Notes: generated by a model not told the origin, from the letters alone. A DNA stretch of 64,000 bases from Channallabes apus (GCA_030522415.1 CM060104.1:14853729-14917728), one strand, 5' to 3'; positions 39,141 through 51,982 are shown, counted from the stretch's first letter. Program-made: numbers and translations.

Positions 39141-40747
39141 CAGTGGCTTGCAAAAGTATTCGGCCCCATGGATCTTTTCCGCATTTTGTCACATTACAGC
39201 CACAAACATGAATAAAGTTTATTGGAATTCCACGTGAAAGACCAATACAAAGTGGTGTACACGTGAGAAGTGGAATGAAAAATCATACATGATTCCAAAC
39301 ATTTTTTACAAATAAATAACTGAAAAGTGGGGTGTGCGTAATTATTCAGCCCCCTGAGTCAATACTTTGTAGAACCACCTTTTGCTGCAATCACAGTCTT
39401 TTAGCGTATGTCTCTATCAGCTTTGCACATCTAGAGACTGAAATCCTTGCCCATTCTTCTTTGCAAAACAGCTCCAGCTCAGTCAGATTAGATGGACAAT
39501 GTTTGTGAACAGCAGTTTTCAGATCTTGCTACAGATTCTCGATTGGATTTAGATCTGGACTTTGACTGGGCCATTCTAACACATGGATATGTTTTGTTTT
39601 AAACCATTCCATTGTTGCCCTGGCTTTATGTTTAGGGTCGTTGTCCTGCTGGAAGGTGAACCTCCGCCCCAGTCTCAAGTCTTTTGCAGACTCCATGAGT
39701 TTTTCTTCCAAGATTGCCCTGTATTTGGCTCCATCCATCTTCCCATCAACTCTGACCAGCTTCCCTGTCCCTGCTGAAGAGAAGCACCCCCAGAGCATGA
39801 TGCCTGCCACCACCATATTTGACAGTGGGGATGGTGTGTTCAGAGTGATGTGCAGTGTTAGTTTTCCGCCACACATAGCGTTTTGCATTTTGGCCAAAAA
39901 GTTCCATTTTGGTCTCATCTGACCAGAGCACCTTCTTCCACATGTTTGCTGTGTCCCCCACATGGCTTGTGGCAAACTGCAAATGGGACGACTTATGGTT
40001 TTCTGTTAACAATGGCTTTCTTCTTGCCAATCTTTCATAAAGGCCAACTTTGTGCAGTGCACGACTAATAGCACGACTAATGTCCTATGGACAGATTCCC
40101 CCACCTGAGCTGTAGATCTCTGCAGCTCGTCCAGAGTCACCATGGGCCTCTTGGCTGCATTTTTGATCAGCGCTCTCCTTGTTCGGCCTGTGAGTTTAGG
40201 TGGACGGCCTTGTCTTGGTAGGTTTACAGTTGTGCCATACTCCTTCCATTTCTGAATGATCGCTTGAACAGTGCTCCGTGGGATGTTCAAGGCTTTGGAA
40301 ATCTTTTTGTAGCCTAAGCCTGCTTTAAATTTCTCAATAACTTTATCCCTGACCTGTCTGGTGTGTTCTTTGGACTTCATGGTGTTGTTGCTCCCAATAT
40401 TCTCTTAGACATCCTCTGAGGCCGTCACAGAGCAGCTGTATTTGTACTGACATTAGATTACACACAGGTGCACTCTATTTAGTCATTAGCACTCATCAGG
40501 CAATGTCTATGGGCAACTGACTGCACTCAGACCAAAGGGGACTGAATAATTACGCACACCCCACTTTTCAGTTATTTATTTGTAAAAAATGTTTGGAACC
40601 ATGTATGATTTGTTTCACTTCTCACGTGTACACCACTTTGTATTGGTCTTTCACGTGGAATTCCAATGAAATTGATTCATGTCTGTGGCTGTAATGTGAC
40701 AAAATGTGGAAAAGTTCAAGGGGGCCGAATACTTTTGCAAGCCACTG
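39141..40747 (-). mobile_element. Tc1-like transposon with broken transposase
   Basis: TA-flanked ends cagtggcttgcaaaagtatt (39141) and the inverse (40747) open inverted repeats of about 210 bases that differ at ten or more positions. On the minus strand the transposase runs from MKSKEHTRQVRDKVIEKF (40380) with an HTH region (LNIPRSTVQAIIQKWKEYG). A frameshift follows near 40090, then [16 protein letters not shown] (first aspartate). A second frameshift follows near 39800, then [11 protein letters not shown] (second aspartate), [10 protein letters not shown] (glutamate) and an immediate stop at 39529-39531. The order and about 340-residue extent match Tc1 transposases, but three lesions make it a pseudogene. 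Confidence 0.93.
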
Positions 40748-41089
40748 TAACTACTCATTGTGGTCATATCTGCACAACAAAAAGTTAGCTAGCAATATTA
40801 TCAATACCTAAAGGGAAATGAGGAAGTGGGCGCATGTGTACATTGCAACTGGCAGTGGAAGACGAGTGAGGAGAAGTGAGGTTTTGAACGAGTTTCGATG
40901 AATGTTGCTGTCTTTTGGTGTTTAAGTGCTGGTTTTAATCTTATTGGTTTCATCGTATTATGAATAGTGTTTCTTGAGGTGGGAAACAAGTTTCTCTGCT
41001 GCTAACTAATCATAGTTTGGTAGCCGGCAAGCTAGGATGCGGTACACGTACTAAGTACTCCACATAAGCTTTTTTTTAAGCCCAATAGG

Positions 41090-41685
41090 TAGGGATGTAG
41101 CGGTATCAAAACTTCACGGTACGATAATACCTCGGTATGAATGGCACGGGACAGTATTTATTGAATCATTTACAGGAAAAACTAAACTAATGAAGAGGCT
41201 CGAAAAAAGTGCCAGAAGTGTTTATTAAACAGTATACAGTACATGAACACTGAACATATCAATGGCATATAAATTAGCAATCTATCTGTAAACTTTGAAA
41301 CAAACTTCAATTATTAAATTTTAATAACAAAAAATTATTAAACCATATTAAAAAATAATGTTTCAATTTAGTATTCTTGAAAACTTAGAAGAAAAAAATA
41401 GCAGCCTACTTATTGCAGTTGGCCCATGTGCTGAATGAATATTTGAGAACACTCACCTCATTCACTCACTTATTCAGACAGAGACAGAATTTTACCTCCT
41501 TTCTTTTCAGAGAGAAATCGAAATGACTCGATAAAAATATAGGTCTTCTGAGAAAAGTTTGCTCAGGCGAATGGAGTGAACGGGAGGTAGCGGGAACTAC
41601 AATTCCCATCAGCCCAGACGTGACCACGGTATTATCGAAAGTGTTATTGCGGTACGACGGTATTTACAATACCGTTACATCCCTA
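41090..41685. mobile_element. hAT-type MITE with perfect 8-base target duplication
   Basis: Ends TAGGGATGTAGCGGTAT and the inverted ATACCGTTACATCCCTA flank 596 bases. The 8-base duplication CCAATAGG lies on both sides (41082-41089 and 41686-41693), the target-site length of hAT elements. No transposase frame is present, so it is non-autonomous. Confidence 0.88.
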
Positions 41686-41879
41686 CCAATAGGTAATACA
41701 GACGTTCAGTATGATACAGTATACCTGACTTTCTTCTGAGACTCTCCCCGGAATTCTACGGAAAGCAACAACTCAATAGGATTCCTCTGCCTTCTGTCAT
41801 TCTGGGGACAGTCATTCACTGAGGAATAAATGTGACAAGCTTCAGGGGAAACACTCTTTTCCAAAAGGATTATAAAAAC

Positions 41880-42054
41880 TGTTGCATCCTGACAATTTTA
41901 GAAACTTGGCTCGGCCAAGACCGGGAGCTGGCAGCTTTGTTGCTCCTATTCAATCTGACCGGGAGAATGGGGTGTGTTAATAAAAGACCCTGTTCGAACC
42001 AGCGATCTCCGGATGATAGGGCGAGCGCTTTACCACTGCGCCACTCGGAGGCAC
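41880..42054 (-). mobile_element. tRNA-derived SINE, minus orientation
   Basis: On the minus strand the head begins tgcctccgagtggcgcagtg. A perfect A box (TGGCGCAGTGG, 42043-42033) and a good B box (GGTTCGAACAG, 42000-41990) follow, then an unrelated body (cattctcccggtcagattga). There is no matching acceptor stem, so it is a SINE and not a tRNA gene. Confidence 0.75.
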
Positions 42055-42369
42055 CTCCAGGAAGGCTTTAAGGGCACAGAATGGGAGGTTTTAAAAATAT
42101 CTGTGGTAGCCATGTTAAGCTAACAGATGCAGTATTCTGCAGTGATCATCCTGGGAGAAATGGTTAGAGTGTAACCTAACAACTAGAAGTTAAATGTGCT
42201 TTGGACATAAAGAAGCTGGCCTTCAAGCATGGAGGCCTTATAGAATTTGTGGACGTCTGTTAAAGATATGCGCATAAGAACAAAGTGAACAAAGGGTAAC
42301 AAATATGGAAAGAGGCCACTATAGTCCCTGGTCTCTAAAGTGAGCAGCCCTAAAACACTGAATAATTTT

Positions 42370-42500
42370 TAGACCAGTCACTCTTACCTCGATTGTACTC
42401 AATGGAGTGCTGTCTGACCCGGTCTGTACTTCTACTGGCTCACCACGAGGGTGTGTCCCTTCACCACTCCTCTTCATCTTGTATACAAACATGTGTCAGA
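42370..42500 (+). pseudogene. LINE reverse-transcriptase fragment
   Basis: Plus-strand frame around 42405-42500 reads VLSDPVCTSTGSPRGCVPSP followed by LLFILYTNMCQS. This corresponds to the conserved TGSPQGCVLSPLLF...YTN motif of non-LTR reverse transcriptases, just before the catalytic aspartates, which are not present. Only this patch survives. Confidence 0.65.
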
Positions 42501-45500
42501 GCCAATAGGACAATAGATTCAATCTAAAATATGCAAATGGCTCTCCATGTTTTATTGTGCTTTTATTGAGTCAATCTTCTTGCGTAGTGTCATGGTTCCC
42601 TAATATTTCGTAGCTATGACTGCTAGAATGATTTGTTAAACAGGCAAGTAAGCTAATTGGAGAGTCACAGCTGAACCTAGAGTCCAAACAACAGAGACCA
42701 ATATAATTCACATCTCTTGAATAGACATTTTCAGCTTCTCCCACCTGGTCAGAGATTCTCTCTTCCCATGTGCAAAACAAAAAGGTTCAGGGGACAATTT
42801 TACAAATAAAATGACTCTGCACTGCTGAAGGCAATTTTGACAAAATCACTTGTTCTATTGAATTGTATTGATTTGTTGCATGTACAGTGTGTCTTTTATG
42901 CTGCAAAACCAATATACCTATGGGTATGAATAAAGAAACCCGAACAGATGATAATGAGCCACCATAATGTCTAATATATTACAGTGTGAAGGAAGTCATA
43001 CTTCCGTTTCTAGTAAAGTTGTCCACAACAAGCCCAGTTATCTGCTGATCCTTATGACTATGGAATTCCTTATGGTTGATGATGCCACATTACATTAGCA
43101 GCCTGTAATTAAATAATTTTTTTTATAAAATTTGAATTTGATCTATATATGCAAAATGTAATCATTGTTTTTAAATATAAACATGATGAGATAGCAGATG
43201 AAAGGTCCGTCTGAAAGATGTGGGTAAAACTGTTTGCGCAGAAGGATCCAAACCAAACTGCAGCTCTTCAGTATTTCAAGTGCACATAAAACATACCATA
43301 AATGGACACATAAAACCATAGATAGCAATCAGCACACCAGCGGGTGTGGAAAATAATTGAGCAAAAGGAAACGCAGGGGCAATAACAGCTGATAAAGTAT
43401 TATATACAGTATTCCAAAAAAATAGGACATGTGCAGTGAACTTAAATATCCATGTAACAAGTTCCTCTCTTTTCATCCTTCCTTTTAAACACGCACCACT
43501 AAACAATTACAAATGAAGAGCAGCTGGGTCCGACTTGATGTGCAATGATGGATTTCCTGACACACAGTCCCACGGCTAAGCAGACATAGTGAACAAAAAT
43601 AGACTTATGAAGACTTCTCACATACTAGTGCTTAATTCAGTGCAGGATAGGGAGATGCTACTGGACACTGAAAATCCGAAAGGCACAGAGTTTGTCCATT
43701 TATAATTATTTTAAGCAAAGGGCTTATATTCACTATTATATTCAATATTATATTCACAATTATACCCTCCAAACAAATGATAAAATCCTATTGGTTCTTT
43801 AACACCTCAGAAACAGAACTAATGAAAAACTTTTACATATTTTTTCACACAGTTGGAAAACTGCACAGGATCTTTAGACCATTTTTCCTCAAAGCCGAAC
43901 CCCTAATGAGACAAGCCTCAGTGACCTCTGACCTTCTCCAAGTGGGCCATTGAGATCAATACAATTGGGACACCCACACAGCTGACAGCTCAGCATTGCC
44001 TCACAGCTCCATCAACAAGTCTGACGTAAATGCTTTGGATGTTTAACAAATTATAAATGCGTATTAACTTTGGTATTCAGAATTTTTTTTATTTATAATT
44101 GTTTAGCAAAAGTTTTCTTAAAAAGAAAGGCGTTCACAAACAACAGCAAAACACAAGCCTTGAGCAGGTACACTGAACTATCCCATATTGCAAAGCCTCA
44201 CCTCACAGTTATCTGACTGAACTTGTGTCCCAACATTCTTCTACCTTCCCATTTAAACTATAAACTTTAAGAGCATGTTTCTACTTTGTGAGACAGCTCT
44301 GTAATAACCGCACGATAAATTACAGCACAGAAATAGCAAACGGCGTCTATTAACTCAACTTATTTACTTTACTTACAAGCTGCTTCTCTAAACCATAAGA
44401 CGGATCATGACGTGCGACATTTACCGACGTTGTTTCCTTAGTGAGGAATGAATTATCCAGCGAATTACACCAAGATAAAGAGAAAACAGATTATCTACAA
44501 AACTGGGCAAATCTACAACAGCATCAATTTCTCACTCGCAATATATTATTCTGGATAATGGATGCTGCCCACGGCTAACTCTTGAGCCAGGTCATAAATG
44601 TTAGTATGGAAACTTTCAAATTTATCAGGGGATCACAGCAGGTAGAACATTGGGATGAAACATACTCACTTCTTTAAACACTAACCTTAACTATTTTTGC
44701 ACAGCATCACATCAGCTGTGTCTTTGGGTCCTTAAACAAGTTGATTCAACACTTTTTTTTTTTTTTACTCTCTACTAAGCACATTGAGAGCTTACACATT
44801 AGCATGCAGGACATCGTACTGTTGACACAGAAGTACAAAGTAGGATGTGCAAATCTTTGAACAGAATTCACACTACCACGTTTTGCCGTTTATTTTTATT
44901 ATCAGACAAAATATGGGGCGACAATCAGCCTTATTTAAAATAAATCTACATCTGAATGCTGACGTCCAAGTGTGAGCACACATACAGGCGCACACACATG
45001 CGCAACCGCGCAATCTGGGTCTGTAATAACAGACAAGGCTGATAACACACAATAGCAGCGGCTGCTGTGAGCCTAATCTCCTCCTACACGTGTGGGTTGT
45101 GTTGATGTAGCTGCCAGCACTGTATGTTATCCACATTTCCAAAAGCTTCTAACGTGTGTGCGTGCGCCTGTCAACAGGCCTTCAGAAAGAGGAAAGAAGG
45201 GAAAAAAAGGGAAAGAAAGTGTGTGTGTGTGTAAGAGAGAGAAAATGGACACTACTACCATAGCAGACAGACTTCCTTATTTCCACCTCCGATTCACAAC
45301 ATACAACTATCTGATGACACGTCATCACAGCATAATGACTTTACAGTATGATTTCACAACTTGCTGAGAAATATTCTCTTGGTAGACTGTAAAACAGAAG
45401 CACACAGAAAAATAGCGTAAAAACTGCAGCTATTTCTAAACGGTAAACGCAAAGCTGTTCTGTCAATCGCAACAGACGCAACTGTTCTGTTACACACTGA

Positions 45501-45848
45501 GGACCGGCGCACAACACCACCACTTAAGCAGACGAGGAGTGGGAGACTTGATATAGCAGCGAAGAAGTAGGAGGGGAAATACTGAGGAAACTGAAAGCGA
45601 TAAGGGAAAAGACAAGGAGCTGTATGACTTTAGCGATCAAGCTAGCTTGATGATTCTTGACTCTTTATGACATGAACATGAAAATTACCAAAACAACCAC
45701 ATAATCCATGTCATTTATAAGCATAACCCATCACTCTCTTTCATACCAATCCTTCTCTCTCTACCACACTCATCATGTTTCCCCCAAATCTCAGCATCAA
45801 CATAAATACCCGGTTAAACCTGTTGGGAATATACTGACCTCATATCCG

Positions 45849-45882
<34 letters not shown>

Positions 45883-46100
45883 AATATGCTGGTAGCTAAT
45901 GTACATCAAAGAATAAGCCTGGAGAATAAAATTTAAAGAATATGGGAAAATAGGCATTGTGTCTTTGGTAAATACAGAATAAGTGAGATGCAGAATGAAT
46001 GGAGATGTGAGCAGGGAAAAAATAAAAACCAAGCTTTTAACTAAAAAAAAATTATACAGAAAGTGAAATCTATTTCGTCAGCCTTTTAAGCTTTAAGGCA
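42501..46100. other. ncald 5' intron, unassigned
   Basis: No recognisable exon or mobile element. A (GA)n microsatellite is at 45851-45881 and a T-run at 44752-44766. On the minus strand a good splice donor (cttgtaagt) occurs near 44380, but no matching exon could be supported. Confidence 0.4.
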
Positions 46101-46151
46101 TGCAAAAATGATGCTCTGGCAATAGTTGGCTGTTAGCACCAAGAGACATAC

Positions 46152-46400
46152 CTGCTCTTTTTAATTAAAAAGAAAATCCTTACAAGTCCATAACCTTGTA
46201 GTTTCCCCGAGTCACAAACGGCACACTGCAACAGGCAGCTATGCAAACCCAGGAACACTGAGCAGGCAGCAAACAGTGCGGAGATCAGCCTCGTCAAACT
46301 CAACAACTCAAAGTGTCTTCGAAGCCGCAAGTAGGCGAATGGAAAAGCAAACTCGGACTGAGTTCCTCCCCTTGTGACGTAAAATCCAGTCACATGGTCT
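46152..46400 (-). promoter_or_regulatory. candidate ncald promoter and non-coding first exon
   Basis: This block is less AT-rich than its surroundings. On the minus strand it carries a TTACGTCA cyclic-AMP-response-type site (46382-46375) and ends in a consensus donor (gagcag|gtatgt) at 46152. A non-coding first exon about 15 kb upstream of the ncald ATG exon would fit, because that ATG exon starts with a splice acceptor. Without transcript data this is only a candidate. Confidence 0.22.
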
Positions 46401-46499
46401 CATCAAAAGAAGAAGTGAGCCTTCGTTGCCTTGGCAACAGAGACACGGCTGTGCAGTGATTTCAATAGGTCAATCTCCTTCAGAGACTCTGAGAAAAGA

Positions 46500-47931
46500 T
46501 TCACCAAAAAAAAAAAAAAAAACAACGTGCGTAAAGAAAGAGAGGGGGTGTGGGGAGGTGTTAGGGGGGTGGTAGCTTTCTATAGATTGTGTCACTGCAC
46601 CACTGCACAATCAATACTTTTGCAGTTATGAGAAAAATGTAGACAAATCAGTCCATCATTCTCGTCCATTCCTGTGCACAAAGAGTCCTGAAGATTTTGG
46701 TGAAGGTCTTAACCAGCTTTAAGTCACTCCACTGCTTTTCAAGACAGAAAACTAGACAATTTCTTTCAGTGCAACCAGTGGTGGCCCAGAGGAGGCTCCT
46801 ACAACTGCTGGCCACCCCACAGGTTTACATTTTGACTTCCCCCATTTTAATTGCTTCTCGCACTGGTTATTTCCCCATAAATTACTATAAATTTCCCCAT
46901 TAAGCAGACATACAGACTCTCAGAGAGAGAAAAAAAAAAATCTTTAGGCCTCCTCCCTCTCCCCCATGCAGAAGAGACCCTCAACAATGCAAAACGCTGA
47001 TTTTCTCTACAAATGTAATTGAAACACATAACTGATACAAACACATATACGCATGCATAACCATGTCTGTAAGCCAGTAAGCCAATGTTTCCTGTATATT
47101 ATAATATGTAGAATGAGTCATGTAGAAAACAGTGATTCACAAGGAATTATTTCATCTCCGACACGTATACATAGAGACTTTATCTAACAATGGTGAGTCT
47201 ATGAACAATTTTTCCCCTCCATGCAAGAACTGATTTAGGACTGTCTATGAGTGTGTGTGTGTGTGGGGGGGGACAGTAGCAGGAGAAACCAAGGTGTCCA
47301 TCATAACTTACCCTCTCATGTAAACTAATTTTGGAGCATGATAGACCAAAAAACAAGCCATAAAGCCAAGTCTCACACCTTGAACTAAAGAATGGCTTAT
47401 TTATTCCAATTATAATGATGGTAAAACTAATTAGAAGAGCAGTGAACAGAAGCAATAAATCATGCATGCCAATCTATTCACAAGAAAACAGCTAGACAGG
47501 AAATCTGGGAGACAAGCTTTGTGAGCTTCAATTAGATTTAACAGCATAGAAAGCAAAACATTTAACTGAGTTTATTCGGGGATAGGATTCATTTTTTCTT
47601 CCTGTGAAGTGAGTCATGAAGCTTGCCACACTGCATCTGCAATCAACCTAAGCGTCTTATGTATCCTAATTCTGGAATGTGAGACTAGATGAACAAAGAT
47701 GCAAAATTAGAGTGAGCAAGGAAGACTACATTGAAGAGCAATATTGTTGTTTAAAACCAAAGATAGATGTGAAGCACACAACCGTATGAACTGTAAAAAG
47801 GTCAACTGTATGAAGTTACTCATATTTAAAGGTTGTGTTTTTTTTGTTTAATTAAAAATCCATGTGTCGTCGTTCAATAATGGGGTAGCTCTATAAGCCA
47901 TATAACTGCTGTGCCACATATGATTTATTTA

Positions 47932-48014
<83 letters not shown>

Positions 48015-50210
48015 CTTTTCATTATTAGTTTCATTTAACTAATGTTTTGGGAGTTTAGTGACTTCTGTCTGTGTAAATAATTTTGAAGGATTAATTGCTT
48101 GATTGATTAGCCACAATAATATGTGGATGTGGACATTCTTTGTGGTGTTAAACTATGATTAAAACTGTAAAAATAGTTTTAAACTAACAGACGGAGCAAC
48201 ACATCATTATCTCTGCAGTTCCAGAAAGTAAGTTTCAATTCGTTATACATTTTCCACATATGATCTCCTTTATAGTACTACTTATATAATCACTTTATAG
48301 TTCACTAAATGAATAAATTCTGCTGTCTTAACACAGACATAAAGAAGCTCTGCCCGAGAGGACTGCAACACACTGAGCCTTTGGATTCCAACACAATGGA
48401 AAAGAGACAGGTCATTGTCTCTGGGTCACTATTTCAGGGCAGACATTGCTTCTAGTCCACAAATGATGGAAATCCTTGTTTCTATACAACGGACCTGATT
48501 CCCTTCTGAGGGCCTGCTGAGTAAAAGTCAAGGCATTTAAGTGAGAGAAAAGAAGGGTGTCTATGGAGGAAGGGTAAGGTCAGGGAAACGAGATCCACAG
48601 GGCATGGTACTGGAACGGAGGAAGCCTTAATTCCCAATCCACAAATTAAAAGTATTTAAAGAGAACACAGTTTAATAATAAGCATGTACACATACAGGAC
48701 AAGCAAGAGCTTGTATAAGTACCAATAAGTGTAAGTTGCACAAGTTTAAAATATTCACAATCTTTATATGAAGAGTGCAGATAATGCATTAAATCATGCC
48801 GACATGAAAGGGAATAATCAAAGAATACCCTGAAACTCAAGTCTAATAAATTACTACCAATGATTAACAAAAAATACATGGAATCGCATCACAAAATGTA
48901 ACATTTGATCATAATTGCAGTGCTTGCTGTTAAAATAAATTTCTGCAACAAATACTCAGTAACAAATTATAATAAAGCAGTAAAAATACGTTATTTCACA
49001 TTATTTTCACCCAAAATGCAATTTATAATGCAAACAAATCTTTTATTTGTTAATGCCTTCAGTAAAAATTCTAATCCTTTCGGTAATTAATTTTATCCCA
49101 GAACCATCCTTAAAATACATTTCAAACAGGAAGTAGGCTTTATGAAAAACTATTTCAGACATTTGACCTCACTGTGACCTTAAACCTGTTTGGATCAGTC
49201 TCAAAATTTATTAGGACCATCTGCTGGCAACAATGATATTTCCTTTTAAATCTTACCAAACATTCAACACTTCGTACTAGAGTTAAAGCTTCAACAAGAA
49301 TCTCAGATGTACTGTATGCAGAAAGTGTAATGCGTCCACTACGTAGTAGCAGTGGCAATACTGAATATACTTTCAAAAGCAGTTTTCTTGTAATTCTTCT
49401 TTGTTTTCTTTGTAGGGAATTTAAATAAAGGTTATGCCCCTTGCTAAAATCTTAAAGATATCATCAGAATGAATAAGGGCCAGACCGCAGACCTTCCGTT
49501 ACATCATTATTTAGGGATATCCTAATCCAGACGTGTATGTTGTCTGAGCACAGTGAGTTCTCCATCCCTAAAAGGAAGCCTAGAGTTTAAAAGCAGCACA
49601 GCATTCACCCATACTTAAAAAATACACCAAGATCACCACATCATGGATGGTCGAGGTCCTGTGGAATTTTTCAAGCAGTGTAGAGCAGCAGAGTTTGATC
49701 AAGGTCTGCTGAACATTAAAATCTATTGACTAATTTTGCTTGCTTTTCAAAATGCAGAGGGGAAATGGGGCTTATAAAGCGAATGACCGATTTGGAACTT
49801 GACCTACTAACGTCACACTGATCGTAGAACAAAACATCTCACTATAGGATGTGCTGCAAGACAAATTAACTAGTCTTGTCATAGTCGTACTTTATGAGCA
49901 TAACATTTATGGGTAAGTGAAAGCAGCAGCTCCGTGTAGATGAATCTATGATGTTGCCTAGCTACCGGTTGCCCGGGTAGTCAGCAGATTAATGCAGACT
50001 GTCTGACCAAAAAAAGTCCCCACCTGGATTTACCCAAATAAACAGTTAAGCCACCTCCATTGGATAATTACTGCAGTAATTAATGTTTCTGCTGGAAACA
50101 AGTTATTTAACCATTACAGATGCAGAGAATAACTTCTCTTTTCTTAAACAACCATGTCAGACAAATTAAATTCATTTTAAATTCCAAAAAAAAAAATTTT
50201 CTTGGCAAAG
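46500..50210. other. ncald 5' intron, unassigned, with a long (TA)n tract
   Basis: The clear feature is an uninterrupted (TA)n tract of about 70 bases at 47938-48007. Poly(A) runs lie at 46506-46521 and 46930-46940. No exon, RNA gene or recognised transposon is seen. Confidence 0.45.
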
Positions 50211-50214
50211 TTGT

Positions 50215-50400
50215 TATAGCTGAACCCCAGCACATGAATTTAATTAGTTTTGGAGGCAAGTTCCTAAGCAAATTGTCACACATAAAAATAATATAAATGC
50301 AGATAAACCTTTCAAGCCACCCCAAAATTTTTACCATTTTTGCATATAAAAACAACCATGAAACATGTAGAAAGAGACATTTAAATAAAGCAAAATATGA
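50215..50400. repeat. dispersed repeat, related to 34336-34590
   Basis: Shares ordered blocks with the 34.3 kb copy (ggcaagttcctaag, taaatgcagataaa, tttttgcatat). More diverged at its 5' side. No coding content. Confidence 0.5.
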
Positions 50401-50535
50401 AGAGGGAAAAAAAAGGAAAGAAATCTAACCTCACTTAACACTTATGATTCCTCTTGGCACTGACTGCGTTTTTAGAGATGATTTCTTAATTTCCACTGAA
50501 AGTGGCTCCCTTTTCTTCTTACTACTTTATGTCTT

Positions 50536-51090
50536 TAGGGCTGAAACGATTCCTCGAGTAATTTGATTACAAAAAATAATCAAGGCAAAATCTTCTGCCT
50601 CAAAGCTTTTCATTAATTTTAAATGCTTGCGTTATGTTTTTGCGCAATTATTTGTTTGCCGTGACACAGCGCGCTTCCGGATGCAAGCCGCCACTATACA
50701 CCGACGAAGAAGTAGCGCTTACGTCACCCAAAAAAAGCAGAAGGAGGCGCAAACAGTTAGCTGTGTATAGATTTGAGGGAGTGTTCTATTGCGGTTGTCA
50801 TGTAATACAAAAATTTTACACTAAATAAATATTACACGAAATTATTTTTATTATAAAGTAAGCAATATAAAAATAGAACATAAATTCATAGGTTTATGAT
50901 TTACAAATTGCACCAAATTTGATTATAAAATAAGCAATATAAATGTTGAATATTTCATAGAGATTATGTAGGGGGGAGGGCAATCCGTGGCAGGTTTCAC
51001 TTATATTTTACATTGCTGTTTCATTGAGCAAAATAACATTTTATCCGACTACTCGATTAATCAATTAAATTTTGTTGTATCTGCAACTTA
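50536..51090. mobile_element. hAT-type MITE, diverged right end
   Basis: Left end tagggctgaaacgattcctc is the typical end of abundant fish hAT MITEs. The right part near 51050-51075 (ttatccgactactcgattaa) is the inner right-hand repeat, and the outermost right end has drifted. The interior is GC-richer (50665-50760) and codes for nothing recognisable. Confidence 0.6.
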
Positions 51091-51129
51091 GCTGGTGTTC
51101 AGTTTGGTTTGTATTACTGGTCTGCCTTA

Positions 51130-51920
51130 AGCAAGGAAAACATCTAAAGAGATTGCTAAAATGCTAAAAGCTGAAAAGCATTAATAAAACCTGAAAGGAT
51201 AATTGTGAACTATAATCTTCAAGCAAGGAACGTGGTCAGAATAAACAATTTGTATGATTATCATTGGAGATCACTTTTTTTCCATGGGGAAAAGGCTTCA
51301 ATTTGCTAGGGAGGATAAAGAATGGACTGTGGACAATTGGAAAAGGTTGTGTGGTCTGATTAGTCGAGATTTTCCATTACGGAGTGATGGGCACATCAAG
51401 TAGAAGAAGAAAGTGATGAAGTGATGCACCTAATCCTGCCTAGTGCCTACCAGACAAGCCTTTAGGGGCAGTGTTAAGATCTGGGATTGCAACAGTTAGG
51501 TATAAGTTCAGCAACGTTAGTTACCCAATAATGAGGTCAGCTGACTACCTGAATAAGGAATATTCGCAGGCATATTCCATGATGACGATGCCAGGATTCA
51601 CTGGGCTCAAATTGTGAGAGAGATTCAGGGAGCATGAGACAATTTTCACAGATAGATTGGCCACAATAGAGTCCAGACCTGAACCCTTAGGGGTTGACGC
51701 CATCCTTGATGCCAATCACTTTTTTTTCTCTTTGCAAGTGTTTTTGTAAATGAAATTATATTGGAGCAACCAAGAAAAACATATGTACACTTCAGAAAGG
51801 CCTAAGACCCCTAAGGATTTTAACCCCATTTAGAATCTTTGGGATGTGATGGAAAAGACTTAACGCAGCAGTCCGAATCTCTTGGAGAGAAATTAATGCA
51901 ACTCTGAATACACAAATACT
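51130..51920 (+). pseudogene. Tc1-like transposase remnant with a nested insertion
   Basis: The plus strand keeps segments in Tc1 order. A first-aspartate region with the aspartate lost reads DNWKRLCGLISRDF near 51327-51370. A later segment near 51600-51660 resembles VREIQGA followed by a WPQ-like stretch. The glutamate region ctgaaccc...atttagaatctttggga is split by a 130-base insert at 51685-51816. No reading frame is intact. Confidence 0.6.
51685..51816. mobile_element. small inverted-repeat-bounded insert inside a Tc1 remnant
   Basis: CCTTAGGGGT (51685-51694) and its exact inverse ACCCCTAAGG (51807-51816) bound the segment that splits the conserved proline-glutamate region of the surrounding Tc1 remnant. 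This is the form of a miniature DNA element. No family recognised and no clear target duplication seen. Confidence 0.45.
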
Positions 51921-51942
51921 GAAATATTAGTGTATCCTTTTT

Positions 51943-51943
51943 A

Positions 51944-51982
<39 letters not shown>

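Noticed and set aside
41985..42054. Possible minus-strand tRNA gene with perfect A and B boxes
   Set aside because: There is no complementary acceptor stem and the sequence continues into a SINE body, so it is a tRNA-derived SINE head.
44370..44460. Possible extra ncald 5' exon with donor cttgtaagt on the minus strand
   Set aside because: A good donor alone is expected by chance in this much sequence; no matching acceptor or promoter-like composition was found.
47938..48007. (TA)n tract as a replication origin or CRISPR-like array
   Set aside because: It is a plain dinucleotide microsatellite without spacers or flanking signals.
49200..49222. Additional CTCF-like motif on the minus strand (ccagcagatggtc)
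   Set aside because: It lacks the invariant C of the core GGC, so it is weaker than the two perfect matches.
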